A DNA stretch of 50,476 nucleotides from the NCBI RefSeq assembly GCF_000716335.1, contig NZ_KL591008.1, forward strand, positions 272,108 to 322,583, read 5' to 3'. The translations under genes and the position numbers were made by a program. The stretch is from Streptomyces sp. NRRL S-118. GTDB lineage: Bacteria; Actinomycetota; Actinomycetes; Streptomycetales; Streptomycetaceae. Numbering within the stretch: the stretch's first letter is position 1; every line of letters starts with the position of its first letter. The notes below the pieces were generated by a model. That model was not told where the DNA came from. It did not search any database and worked only from the letters and a program-made list of their open reading frames with translations. Shown here piece by piece: positions 8,328 to 17,133 of the stretch.

Positions 8328-9854
8328 TCAGTGCCGGTCGCGTCCGTGGTCGTGCCCGTGGTCGTGGACCGAGTTGGTCTCGGCGATCTTCTTCCACGAC
8401 TTCGGCGGGGCGGGCGGCGTGGCCGTCCGCGACCGCGCCGTGATCCCGGCCTCGGCCGCCGTCGGCGCCGCCGGCTTCGACGGCTGGTACAGCCAGGTGT
8501 CGAAGAGCCCGGCGAGGGGCTTGCCCGAGATCCGCTCGGCGTACGCCACGAAGTCGCTCACCTTGGCGTTGCCGTACGCCCGCTCGGCCGGCCAGCCCTT
8601 GAGGACGGCGAAGAAGTCCTCGTCACCGATCTCGTTGCGCAGGGCCTGCACCGCGAGCGCGCCCCGGTCGTAGACGGCGATGTCGAACTGCTTCTCCGGG
8701 CCCGGGTCGCCCGGCTTGACCGTCCAGAACGGGTCGTCGGCGGCACGCGTGGCGTACACCCAGTCCGCCAGCTCCTGCGCCGTGCCCTCGCCCTCCTTCT
8801 CCGACCACAGCCACTGGCTGTAGCGGGCGAAGCCCTCGTTGATCCAGATGTCCTTCCAGCCGTCCACCGACACGCTGTCGCCGTACCACTGGTGCGCCAG
8901 CTCGTGCACGACCACCGAGACGTTCGCGCCGTTGGCGAACTGCCGCGGGCTGTAGAACGGCCGGGTCTGCGTCTCCAGGGCGTATCCCGTGGTCACGTTG
9001 GGGACGTACCCGCCGAGCGCGTTGAAGGGGTACGGCCCGTAGACCTCCTCCAGCCACTCGGCGACCTCCTTGGTGCGCTCGATACTGGCGCGCGCCGCGC
9101 CCGCGTTGGCCCCGAGGTCCTTGCTGTACGCGTTCAGGACGGGCAGGCCCTTGTCCGTCTTGTCGGTGGTGATGTCGAACTTGCCGACGGCGAGCGTGGC
9201 GAGGTAGGTCGCCTGCGGCTTGTCGGAGCGCCAGTTGAAGCGCGTCCAGCCGAGGCGCGAGGACTGCGACTGCAGGACGCCGTTGCTGATGGCCTGCGTC
9301 CCGTCCGGCACCGAGACCGAGACGTCGAACGTCGCCTTGTCCAGCGGGTGGTCGTTGGACGGGAACCACCACACGGCCGAGTCCGGCTCGTCCGCTGCGA
9401 CCGCGCCGTCGGGCGTGCGGTGCCAGGCCGTCCAGCCGCCGACCTTCACCTCGGACGGTTTGCCCGCGTACCGGACGACGATCGAGATCGCCCGGCCCTT
9501 CTCCAGCGGTGCGGCCGGCGTGACGACCAGCTCGTGGTCGCCGGACGCGCTGAACCTGGCCCGGGTGCCGTTCACCCGCACCTCGCTGACCTTCAGCCCG
9601 AGGTCCAGGTTGAAGCGGGAGAGGTTCTGCCGGGTGGTGGCGAGGATCGTCGCCGTGCCCTCCAGCAGGTCGGTCGCCGGCTGGTACTTCAGGCGCAGGT
9701 CGTAGTGCGACACGTCGTACCCGCCGTTGCCGCTCGTCGGGTAGTAGGGGTCGCCGATGCCCGCGGCGCCCGGGGTGTAGTCGGCGGCCGATGCCGGGAT
9801 CGCCAGCAGCAGCGAGGCCGCGAGTGCGCTTGGGACGATCAGTCTGCGGTGCAC
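8328..9854 (-). CDS. Secreted M1-family zinc metallopeptidase
   Basis: 508-aa exported aminopeptidase-like enzyme. Signal peptide ends about PASA|ADY, followed by the M1 beta-domain and the thermolysin-like domain with His317-Glu318-x-x-His321 and the third ligand Glu340 in NEGFA (HExxH-x18-E). I start at the GTG at 9854 because GGAG lies 8 nt before it; an in-frame GTG at 9863 overlaps that GGAG. It lacks the large C-terminal helical domain of full-length M1 aminopeptidases, like other short secreted actinomycete members. The C-terminal tail is unusual: it ends HDHGHDHGRDRH, a His/Asp cluster that could bind metal. Divergent from the S15 peptidase gene. Confidence 0.93.
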   Translation of the reverse strand: MHRRLIVPSALAASLLLAIPASAADYTPGAAGIGDPYYPTSGNGGYDVSHYDLRLKYQPATDLLEGTATILATTRQNLSRFNLDLGLKVSEVRVNGTRARFSASGDHELVVTPAAPLEKGRAISIVVRYAGKPSEVKVGGWTAWHRTPDGAVAADEPDSAVWWFPSNDHPLDKATFDVSVSVPDGTQAISNGVLQSQSSRLGWTRFNWRSDKPQATYLATLAVGKFDITTDKTDKGLPVLNAYSKDLGANAGAARASIERTKEVAEWLEEVYGPYPFNALGGYVPNVTTGYALETQTRPFYSPRQFANGANVSVVVHELAHQWYGDSVSVDGWKDIWINEGFARYSQWLWSEKEGEGTAQELADWVYATRAADDPFWTVKPGDPGPEKQFDIAVYDRGALAVQALRNEIGDEDFFAVLKGWPAERAYGNAKVSDFVAYAERISGKPLAGLFDTWLYQPSKPAAPTAAEAGITARSRTATPPAPPKSWKKIAETNSVHDHGHDHGRDRH

Positions 9855-10044
9855 GTCAGACACTCCAAGTCGTATGGTCGGAAGATCTCCTGAAGGCTAT
9901 TCAGCCGTCGCACACCTCGCCATGTCCATGGCCCCATCCGTCACACGATCGCCATTCGGCCGACATGAACGGTCATCACCCACCCCGCCCCATCCATCCC
10001 TTTGGTGGTGTTCCGGCCCTCTGTCCCGCGGCAGACGACGCGTG

Positions 10045-10050
10045 TACGTT
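10045..10050 (+). promoter_or_regulatory. -10 box of a leaderless promoter (S15 peptidase)
   Basis: TACGTT ends 7 nt before the ATG at 10058 and there is no Shine-Dalgarno sequence, the arrangement expected when transcription starts at the A of ATG. Confidence 0.5.
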
Positions 10051-10057
10051 CCCGCCC

Positions 10058-12067
10058 ATGCCTCTACACATACGCGGCAGCCGCCCGGCGAGGAGATCCC
10101 TGGCCGTGGCGGCAGCGGCCGCACTGCTGTCCGTCGTCCCCGCCCCGGCCGCGAGCGCGACGCACGGGGCGCCGCCCCGGGAGTCGGCGCCCGTCCACTC
10201 GTACGACAACGCCATCCGCGAGTCCGTGTGGGTCGACACCGGGCTCGACGGCGACCGCGACGGGAGGCCCGACCGCGTCGCCGCCGACATCATCAGGCCG
10301 CGCGAGGCGGACCGGCGGGGCCGGAAGGTTCCCGTGATCATGGACGCCAGCCCGTACTACGCCTGCTGCGGGCGCGGCAACGAGAGCCAGCGCAAGACGT
10401 ACGACGCCCAGGGCGACCCCGTCCAGTTCCCGCTGTTCTACGACAACTACTTCGTCCCCCGCGGTTACGCCTTCGTCGCCGTCGACCTGGCCGGTACCAA
10501 CCGCTCCGACGGCTGCGACGACGTCGGCGGACGCTCCGACATCCAGTCCGCCAAGGCCGTCGTCGACTGGCTGAACGGCCGCGGCCGCGCCTACACCACC
10601 CGCACCGGCTCCGAGCGGGCCCGCGCCACCGGCTGGTCCACCGGCGACACCGGCATGATCGGCAAGAGCTGGGACGGCACCATAGCCAACGGCGTGGCCG
10701 CCACGGGCGTCGAGGGGCTGAAGACCATCGTCCCGATCGGTGCCATCTCCTCCTGGTACGACTACTACTTCGCCCAGGGCGCCCCGCTGTACGACTCGGG
10801 CCCCGAGTGGCTGTCCCACTACGTCAACAGCCCCGACGCCCGCGCCCGCTGCGGCCACGTCCAGCGGCAGCTGGTCGACGGCGCCCCCCGCACCGGTGAC
10901 TGGACCCCGCTGTGGAGCGAGCGCGACCACGTCCCGGACGCCCGCAAGGTGAAGGCCAGCGTCTTCGTCGTCCACGGCCAGCAGGACCTCAACGTCCGCG
11001 CCAAGCACTTCGGCCAGTGGTGGGACGCCCTTGCCGAGCAGGGCGTCGAGCGCAAGATCTGGCTCTCCGGGACCGGGCACGTCGATCCCTTCGACTTCCG
11101 CCGCGCCGAGTGGGTGCGCACACTGCACCGCTGGTTCGACCACTACCTGCTCGGGTACGACAACGGGATCGACCGCGAGCCGATGGCCGACATCGAGCGC
11201 GCCCCCGACCAGTGGACCACCGACCGCGTCTGGCCGCCGCGCGCCACCACCGCCACCACCCTGCGCCCCGGCACGGGAACGGCCCCCGGCGTCGGCACAC
11301 TCGGCCTCGCCCCCGCCCGGCCCGGCACGACGGAGACCTTCACCGACGACCCCGCCCTCGGCGAGCTCGACTGGGCGGCCCACATCGACGCCTCCACCCC
11401 GTCCAAGGCGGGCTTCCTGTCCCGGCCCCTCGCCCGGGACCTGCGGTTGTCCGGCTCCTCCACGGTCACGGTCACCGCCACTCCCGACACCACGAGCGCC
11501 CACCTCTCGGCGGTCCTCGTCGACATCGGCCCCGACACCATCCGCGACTACACCGCCCGCGGCGAAGGCATCACCACGCTGGCCGAGCGCACCTGCTGGG
11601 GGGCGAGCACCACCGGCGACAGCGCCTGCTTCAAGGAGACCAGGGCGAAGACGGCCGACGTCGGCTTCACCGTCTTCAGCCGCGGCTGGGCCGACCTCGG
11701 CACCTGGGCCGACGAGAAGAAGGGCCGCCCGCTCACCCCCGGCAAGGCCCACACCATCACCCTCGGCCTCGCCGCCGCGGACCACGTCGTCCCGGCCGGA
11801 CACCGTCTCGCGCTGATCATCGGCGGCACCGACGCCGGACTCATCGACCCTCCCGCCGCCCCGGCCGCGCCCACGCTCACCCTCGACCTGACCCGCACCA
11901 AGGCGAAACTCCCGGTCGTCGGCGGCCCGTGGGCCTACCTCCGCGCCACGTCCGGCGCCCTGCACCCGACGCCCGACCGGGCGCCGCGCACGGCCCCGCT
12001 CGACGGAGTCGCCGAGCCGCCCGCGACGACCCGCGTCCCCGGCCCGGGAGGAGGCGGCACCCGATGA
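10058..12067 (+). CDS. Secreted Xaa-Pro dipeptidyl-peptidase (family S15)
   Basis: 669-aa exported serine peptidase that would remove X-Pro dipeptides from peptide N-termini. It has an Arg/Ala signal peptide ([14 protein letters not shown]...), then an alpha/beta-hydrolase domain with Ser204 in GKSWDG, Asp310 in HGQQDLNV and His341 in GTGHVDP, and a C-terminal jelly-roll domain typical of S15/CocE proteins. The start ATG has no ribosome-binding site but a TANNNT box at the leaderless distance. Its stop overlaps the start of the M14 carboxypeptidase gene (ATGA), so the two are cotranslated and probably finish extracellular peptide breakdown together. Confidence 0.92.
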   Translation: MPLHIRGSRPARRSLAVAAAAALLSVVPAPAASATHGAPPRESAPVHSYDNAIRESVWVDTGLDGDRDGRPDRVAADIIRPREADRRGRKVPVIMDASPYYACCGRGNESQRKTYDAQGDPVQFPLFYDNYFVPRGYAFVAVDLAGTNRSDGCDDVGGRSDIQSAKAVVDWLNGRGRAYTTRTGSERARATGWSTGDTGMIGKSWDGTIANGVAATGVEGLKTIVPIGAISSWYDYYFAQGAPLYDSGPEWLSHYVNSPDARARCGHVQRQLVDGAPRTGDWTPLWSERDHVPDARKVKASVFVVHGQQDLNVRAKHFGQWWDALAEQGVERKIWLSGTGHVDPFDFRRAEWVRTLHRWFDHYLLGYDNGIDREPMADIERAPDQWTTDRVWPPRATTATTLRPGTGTAPGVGTLGLAPARPGTTETFTDDPALGELDWAAHIDASTPSKAGFLSRPLARDLRLSGSSTVTVTATPDTTSAHLSAVLVDIGPDTIRDYTARGEGITTLAERTCWGASTTGDSACFKETRAKTADVGFTVFSRGWADLGTWADEKKGRPLTPGKAHTITLGLAAADHVVPAGHRLALIIGGTDAGLIDPPAAPAAPTLTLDLTRTKAKLPVVGGPWAYLRATSGALHPTPDRAPRTAPLDGVAEPPATTRVPGPGGGGTR

Positions 12068-13353
12068 GAGCCCGCCTCCGCGCCGCAGTACTGTCCGTGA
12101 CCGCCGCGGTCCTCGCCCTGCCGTTCGTCGCCGCCCCGGAGTCCCGGGCGTCGGCCACCGCGCCGCCCCGCACCGGCTTCGAGCGGAGCGGCGGCGCCCG
12201 CTGGACCGGGGAGGCCGAGGAGCAGCGCTTCCTCGCCGCCGTCGACCGGGCCAGCGACCGCGTGTCCGTGACCCGGATCGGCACCACCGGGCAGGGCCGG
12301 CCCCTCCGGCTCGTCACCGTCGGCACCGGCCGCACCGCCACCAGGCTCCTCCTCGTCTGCAGCCAGCACGGCGACGAACCGGCGGGCCGCGAAGCCTGCC
12401 TGACCACCGTGCGCGACCTCGCCCTCGCCGAGGATGCGGAAACGATTCGCTTCCTGTCCCGCACGACCGTCCTCGTCGTACCGACCGCCAACCCCGACGG
12501 GCGGGCCGCGAACACCCGCACCAACGCCGACGGCATCGACATCAACCGCGACCACCTCGCCCTGGAGACGGCCGAGGGCCGCGCCCTGGCCGCCGTGCAG
12601 CGCGACCACCGCCCCGACGTCGTCCACGACCTGCACGAGTACGACGCCACCCCGCCGTACTACGACAAGGCGCTGCTCTCCCTGTGGCCGCGCAACCTCA
12701 ACACCCACGCGCGCGTGCACGACGAGGCCCGCACCCTCTCGGAGGCGTACGTCCGCCCCGCCGCCGAGCGCGCCGGACACAGCAGCGGCGTCTACGGCAT
12801 CTGGACCGACCCGGTCACCGGCGAACCGCTCAAGCAGGTCGCCGGCGACGGCCAGGAGCGCATCCTGCGCAACACGGCCGGCCTCAAGCACTCCGTCGGC
12901 CTGCTCGTCGAGACCCGCATCACCCCCCTCACGGAGGAGGAGAAGCGGGACACGGCCGTCAACAACCGACGCCGGGTCACCACGCACCTCACCGCCCTCG
13001 ACAGCGCCTTCGCGTACGTCACGGAGCGCCGCGGCGCCGTCGAGGCCGCCACCACGGCCGCCCGCCTGGCCGGCCCGGGCGACCGGGGTCCGGTGTACCT
13101 CGGCGGTGCCGACAACGACCCCGCCGAACCGGCTGACATCCTGCGGGACCCGCCCTGCGGCTACCGCCTGACCCCGGCCCAGTACACCGACGTCCGCGAC
13201 GAGCTCGCCCTGCACGGCGTGCGCGCCCGACCGCGGGGCGACGGCTCCGCGTTCGTACCGCTGGGGCAGTCCCGGCGCGCCCTGGTGGCGCTGCTCCTCG
13301 ACGCACGCGCCGCGTACCACCTCGCAGAGGGGCAGCCCGTCATCGCCTGTTGA
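12064..13353 (+). CDS. Secreted M14-family zinc carboxypeptidase
   Basis: 429-aa exported peptidase with signal peptide ([25 protein letters not shown]). The M14 fold is shown by the zinc ligands His102 and Glu105 (SQHGDEPAG), a third His in VVHDLHEYD (His191 most likely) and the catalytic Glu283 in LLVETR. The conserved DINRDH segment lies between. It is longer than classical carboxypeptidase A domains, with an extra C-terminal region of about 110 residues of unknown role. Coupled to the S15 gene by a 4-nt overlap. Confidence 0.9.
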   Translation: MRARLRAAVLSVTAAVLALPFVAAPESRASATAPPRTGFERSGGARWTGEAEEQRFLAAVDRASDRVSVTRIGTTGQGRPLRLVTVGTGRTATRLLLVCSQHGDEPAGREACLTTVRDLALAEDAETIRFLSRTTVLVVPTANPDGRAANTRTNADGIDINRDHLALETAEGRALAAVQRDHRPDVVHDLHEYDATPPYYDKALLSLWPRNLNTHARVHDEARTLSEAYVRPAAERAGHSSGVYGIWTDPVTGEPLKQVAGDGQERILRNTAGLKHSVGLLVETRITPLTEEEKRDTAVNNRRRVTTHLTALDSAFAYVTERRGAVEAATTAARLAGPGDRGPVYLGGADNDPAEPADILRDPPCGYRLTPAQYTDVRDELALHGVRARPRGDGSAFVPLGQSRRALVALLLDARAAYHLAEGQPVIAC

Positions 13354-13383
13354 TCCCCATGCGTACCGGTCCGGTGTGGTAGG

Positions 13384-13389
13384 GGGTAC
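13384..13389 (+). promoter_or_regulatory. Possible stress-sigma -10 element before the BCCT gene
   Basis: GGGTAC lies 41 nt before the GTG of the BCCT transporter and resembles the GGGTAY -10 of SigB-type promoters. I find no convincing -35 at the right distance, so this is weak. Confidence 0.25.
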
Positions 13390-13430
13390 CGAGAAGCGAA
13401 TTCCCGTGGAATGCGTGAAAGGTACCGCCT

Positions 13431-15203
13431 GTGTCGCACGACGAACGGAAACCGGGCCAACGGCTGCGGCTGCCGGTGAAGGCGGCCCTCCCGGGCCGTC
13501 ACCCGCACGAGGGCGAGCCGCCGGTGACGGACCGGGTGGTGTTCGGCGTGACGGCGGCCCTCACCCTCGCCTTCGTCGTCTGGGGGTCCACCGCCACCAA
13601 GTCGCTGGAGACCGTCTCCGACACCATGCTGAGCGGCCTGATGCACAACGGCGGCTGGGCGTTCGTCCTGGCCGCCTCGGGCTTCGTCGTCTTCGCGCTC
13701 TGGCTCGCCATCAGCCGCTACGGCCGGATCAAGCTCGGCCAGGAGCACGAGCAGCCGGAGTTCCGCACCGTCTCGTGGGTCGCGATGATGTTCAGCGCGG
13801 GCATGGGCATCGGCCTGATGTTCTACGGCGTCAGCGAGCCGCTCGCGCACTACACCACGCCGCCGCCCGGCACGGACCCGGCCGACTCGGCGGACCGCAT
13901 GCAGACGGCCCTGGCCACCACGCTGTTCCACTGGACCCTCCACCCCTGGGCCATCTACGCCGTGGTCGGCCTCGCCATCGCGTACAGCACGTTCCGGCGC
14001 CGCCGGCGGCAGACCATCAGTGCCGTGTTCGAGCCGCTGATCGGCAGGAAGCACGCGTCGGGGGCGGCCGGCCGTGTGATCGACATCCTGGCGATCTTCG
14101 CCACGCTCTTCGGGTCGGCGACCTCGCTCGGCCTCGGCGCCCTGCAGATCGGCAGCGGCTTCCAGGAGCTGGGGTGGCTGGAGCGGGCCGGGGTCGGGCT
14201 GCTCGTCACCATCATCGCCGTGCTGACGGTGGGCTTCGTGCTCTCCGCCGTGTCCGGGGTGGAACGGGGCATCCAGTGGCTGTCCAACACCAACATGGTG
14301 CTCGCCGTCGTCCTCGCCCTGTTCGTCTTCGTCGCCGGGCCGACGATCCTCGTCCTCGACCTCGTCCCCACCTCGCTCGCCGCCTACATCGGCGACCTGG
14401 CGCAGCTCGCCGGGCGCACGGAGGCGGCGACCGGGGGAGGGGGCGTCGCCGACTGGCTGAGCGACTGGACCGTCTTCTACTGGGCGTGGTGGATCTCGTG
14501 GACGCCGTTCGTCGGCATGTTCATCGCCCGCATCAGCCGGGGCCGCACGATCCGCCAGTTCATCGGCGGCGTCATCCTCGTCCCGAGTACCGTCAGCCTG
14601 GTCTGGTTCGCCATCTTCGGCGGTACGGCGATGAGGCTGCAGGAGCGCAACCGGCTCGGCGACGAGACGACGCCCGAGGGGCAGCTCTTCGGCGTCCTGC
14701 AGGAGTTCCCGATCGCCGGCGTGATGAGCCTGGTGGTCATGATCCTGGTGGCGATCTTCTTCATCTCCGGCGCGGACGCCGCCTCCATCGTCATGGGCAC
14801 GCTCTCCCAGCAGGGCACCTTCGAACCGGCCCGGTTCGTGGTCGTCTTCTGGGGGGTGGTGACCGGGGGTGTGGCGGCGGTGATGCTGCTCGTCGGCGAG
14901 GGCAAGGGCGACGCGCTCGCCGGCCTCCAGCACCTGACGATCCTCGTCGCGGCCCCGTTCGTACTCGTGATGCTCGGCATGTGCTGGTCGTTGATGCGCG
15001 ACCTCCGCGACGACCCGCTGATCGTGCGCGGCCAGCTCGCCGAGGAGGCCGTGGAGGAGGCCGTGATCGCGGGGCACGAGAAGTACGAGGGCGACTTCGA
15101 GATCCGCATCGGCCCGGGTCCGGAGCACACCGGCAGGACCGGACCGGAGGAGCCCGACGCCGGTCCGGAGCCGGGTGCTGACGGACCGTCACCGGGACGC
15201 TGA
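13431..15203 (+). CDS. BCCT-family transporter (betaine/choline/carnitine type)
   Basis: 590-aa inner-membrane secondary transporter with twelve predicted helices. The glycine-rich helix (MMFSAGMGIGLMFYGVSEPL) and the substrate-site helix (YWAWWISWTPFVGMFIARISRG) with its conserved tryptophans are diagnostic of the BCCT family. Start GTG with GAAAGG 8 nt upstream. The C-terminal 60 residues are charged and end in a Gly/Pro/Glu-rich tail; such tails act as osmosensors in some family members. Probable role: uptake of a compatible solute. Substrate not determinable from sequence. Confidence 0.92.
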   Translation: MSHDERKPGQRLRLPVKAALPGRHPHEGEPPVTDRVVFGVTAALTLAFVVWGSTATKSLETVSDTMLSGLMHNGGWAFVLAASGFVVFALWLAISRYGRIKLGQEHEQPEFRTVSWVAMMFSAGMGIGLMFYGVSEPLAHYTTPPPGTDPADSADRMQTALATTLFHWTLHPWAIYAVVGLAIAYSTFRRRRRQTISAVFEPLIGRKHASGAAGRVIDILAIFATLFGSATSLGLGALQIGSGFQELGWLERAGVGLLVTIIAVLTVGFVLSAVSGVERGIQWLSNTNMVLAVVLALFVFVAGPTILVLDLVPTSLAAYIGDLAQLAGRTEAATGGGGVADWLSDWTVFYWAWWISWTPFVGMFIARISRGRTIRQFIGGVILVPSTVSLVWFAIFGGTAMRLQERNRLGDETTPEGQLFGVLQEFPIAGVMSLVVMILVAIFFISGADAASIVMGTLSQQGTFEPARFVVVFWGVVTGGVAAVMLLVGEGKGDALAGLQHLTILVAAPFVLVMLGMCWSLMRDLRDDPLIVRGQLAEEAVEEAVIAGHEKYEGDFEIRIGPGPEHTGRTGPEEPDAGPEPGADGPSPGR

Positions 15204-15239
15204 CGGGCCGTCCGGGCGCCCGCAACACGTACGCTATGG

Positions 15240-15253
15240 TTACCAATCGGTAA
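15240..15253. promoter_or_regulatory. Inverted repeat at the promoter of the small secreted protein gene
   Basis: TTACC-aatc-GGTAA. A TATGGT (15235-15240) that could serve as -10 directly adjoins it, so a regulator bound here would control the 98-aa secreted protein gene. The regulator is unknown. Confidence 0.45.
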
Positions 15254-15302
15254 TGATCACCCCCCACAACGGGCTTGTCATGCCCGGAAGTTGGAGTTCC
15301 AT

Positions 15303-15599
15303 ATGCGTGTACGTATCCCCGCTCTCGCCATCGGCGCGCTGATCGCCGGCGGCCTTCTGCTCGGCGGCGCCCCCGCCGCGCAGCAGCCGTCGCTGGAGAT
15401 CACGGCCGGCCACAGCACCTGCAACGTCCGGCAGATGCAGGCGGAGATCAAGGAGAAGCGGGATCGGGCGAAGCGCCTGGAGCGCGACGGCGCCCCGCGT
15501 GAGGCTGCCAAGGTCCGCGCCGAGGCCAACGCCATCGAGAAGAGGATGAGGGCCTGCATCAAGGCCGACGAGGACATGAGCAAGCCCTTCCCGGGCTGA
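15303..15599 (+). CDS. Small secreted protein with charged helical domain, function unknown
   Basis: 98-aa precursor. A signal peptide (MRVRIPALAIGALIAGGLLL, cleavage near PAAQQ) is followed by a strongly charged Lys/Arg/Glu-rich region expected to form one or two helices. It holds exactly two cysteines in the mature part (Cys40 and Cys85) that flank the helix region and could form a disulfide. GGAG lies 6 nt before the ATG. It stands alone, after the BCCT gene and before a strong terminator. I do not recognise the family. Confidence 0.8.
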   Translation: MRVRIPALAIGALIAGGLLLGGAPAAQQPSLEITAGHSTCNVRQMQAEIKEKRDRAKRLERDGAPREAAKVRAEANAIEKRMRACIKADEDMSKPFPG

Positions 15600-15725
15600 C
15601 CCCTCCGCTCCCCGGGCGGCTCGTCCGGTGACGCGCGCAACGCGCGTGCCACCGGCAGCGCCTGACGGAGTGCATGCTCTCCGGCCCGGCCGGCCCGTTC
15701 CCGGACGCGCCGCCCGGGAACCGCG

Positions 15726-15750
15726 AAAGGGCCGCCACCGGCGGCCCTTT
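15726..15750. terminator. Bidirectional intrinsic terminator
   Basis: AAAGGGCCGCC, loop ACC, GGCGGCCCTTT: a perfect 11-bp stem with A-run and T-run on the two sides, between convergent genes, able to end transcription in both directions. Confidence 0.88.
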
Positions 15751-15842
15751 CGGCATGTACGGGCGTACGGCGTACGGGCCTCGGGCGGCGCGGGCCCTCG
15801 CCGGCGGCGGGCCGTTGCGGCCGGTGCGGCGCGGCGGCGCCC

Positions 15843-16095
15843 GGCGGGGGCACCGGAGGCGGGGCCCGGCGGTGCGTGGCCTTTCCGGTCTGCGGGAGCT
15901 GCGGGCGCGGGTGCCGGCACGGCGGGTGCGCGGGGTGCGGGTCGTGCTGAGAGGGAGAGCCCGCGGCCCGGGGTGTCTCCGGTCGGCCGGGTACTGCGGC
16001 GCGGGCGCCGGTGCCGGAACCGGCACCGCGGGCGGGGGCACCGGAGGCGGGGCCCGGCCTTTCCGGTCTGCGGGAGCTGCGGGCGCGGGTGCCGG
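15843..16095. repeat. 65-nt direct repeat, one copy with a 10-nt insertion
   Basis: Copy A 15843-15917 and copy B 16031-16095 are identical apart from a 10-nt insertion (GGTGCGTGGC) in copy A at 15871-15880. The shared sequence includes CTTTCCGGTCTGCGGGAGC. The copies are 188 nt apart, start to start. Confidence 0.85.
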
Positions 16096-16150
16096 GGCAG
16101 CACAGCCGCAGCGCGGGGGGCTCGCCGGTCGGTGGGTCCACGCCGGGGTG

Positions 16151-17089
16151 TCAGTCGTGGCGGAGCGCCAGCGACGCCGCCTCCCGTGCGCAGCCCCACG
16201 CCACCGTCACGCCCGCCCCGCCGTGGCCGTAGTTGTGCACCAGCACCCCGCCGCCGGCCAAGGGCTCCGCGTCGAGCCGTACCCCGCCCGCCCGTACCGG
16301 GCGCAGGCCCACCCGGTGCCCGAGGACGCGGGCGTGCGCGATGTCCGGGTGGACGCGCGCGCACCGGGCCACGATCGCCGCGGCCGTGCGGGCATCGGGT
16401 TCCGTGCGCTCGTCGCCGTCCTCCGCCGTGCCGCCCAGCACGAGCCGCCCCGGCTGCGGGAAGAAGTACGTCGTCGTGCTGTCCGCGGCGTCCGCCGCGG
16501 TGAACCACTCCTCGATCCCCGGGTTCTCCACCAGCACCAACTGGCCCCGCACCGGCCGCAGCGACGGGTCGGGCACGAGCTCGCGCGCGCCGAGTCCTGT
16601 GCAGTTGACCACCACGGGCGCTCGCGCCGCCGCCGGGGCGAAGGACGTCACCCCGCGCGTCTCGACGGTCCCGCCCGCCGCCTCCAGCCGGGAACGCAGC
16701 CACGCCAGGTGCACCGGCATGTCGATCAGGGGCAGCCGGGCCGCCAGCGCGCCGGAGGCCAGCTGCCGCAGTTCCGCGACCTCGCCCGCCCACCGGCCCA
16801 GCCCCGCGAGGGCGGTGTCCGCATGGATGCCCGCCACCATCCGTACGCCCGTCGCCGCCGGATCCGCGGCGAGTTCCTCGTACGTCCGAAGCGTCGCCGA
16901 GGCCCAGGCACCCACCCGTTCCTCCGGTTCGATGCGGTAGGGCCACCACAGGGCACCCGCCACCGCCGAGGTCGTGGCGTCCGGTGCGTCGCGCGTCCAC
17001 ACGCGCACCCGTCGGCCCCGCTCCGCCAGGACGACGGCGGTCGTCAGGCCGATCACGCCGCCGCCCACCACGATCACGTCACCGCTCAT
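16151..17089 (-). CDS. FAD-dependent D-amino-acid oxidase family protein
   Basis: 312-aa cytoplasmic flavoenzyme of the DAO fold, expected to oxidise a D-amino acid to its imino acid with release of peroxide. It shows the dinucleotide-binding GGGVIGL at residues 8-14, a central VVNCTGLGA strand, a TTYFFPQ segment, the substrate-carboxylate Arg region (GLRPVR) and the C-terminal NYGHGGAGVTVAWG motif typical of D-amino-acid and D-aspartate oxidases. Its length is a little below eukaryotic DAOs. No ribosome-binding site precedes the ATG; instead a TACCGT lies 6 nt upstream, suggesting a leaderless mRNA. Divergent from the next gene, 44 nt apart. Confidence 0.9.
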   Translation of the reverse strand: MSGDVIVVGGGVIGLTTAVVLAERGRRVRVWTRDAPDATTSAVAGALWWPYRIEPEERVGAWASATLRTYEELAADPAATGVRMVAGIHADTALAGLGRWAGEVAELRQLASGALAARLPLIDMPVHLAWLRSRLEAAGGTVETRGVTSFAPAAARAPVVVNCTGLGARELVPDPSLRPVRGQLVLVENPGIEEWFTAADAADSTTTYFFPQPGRLVLGGTAEDGDERTEPDARTAAAIVARCARVHPDIAHARVLGHRVGLRPVRAGGVRLDAEPLAGGGVLVHNYGHGGAGVTVAWGCAREAASLALRHD

Positions 17090-17095
17090 GACGGG

Positions 17096-17101
17096 ACGGT
17101 A
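17096..17101 (-). promoter_or_regulatory. -10 box of a leaderless promoter (DAO gene)
   Basis: TACCGT on the minus strand, 6 nt before the ATG at 17089, with no Shine-Dalgarno sequence. Confidence 0.5.
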
Positions 17102-17133
17102 GCCGACCGCTCCGCGGCGGGAATACTCCCGGC

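Larger units (their letters stand above)
15600..16150. other. Long GC-rich intergenic stretch with terminator and direct repeat
   Basis: 551 nt between the small secreted protein gene and the convergent oxidase gene. It contains the terminator at 15726-15750 and a long direct repeat (15843-15917 and 16031-16095). I see no convincing gene in either strand. Confidence 0.7.

Noticed and set aside
13161..15128. A 655-codon open frame antisense to the BCCT transporter
   Set aside because: Composition is Asp/Arg/Glu/Gly-biased as expected for a shadow of a membrane-protein gene; no ribosome-binding site and no family features.
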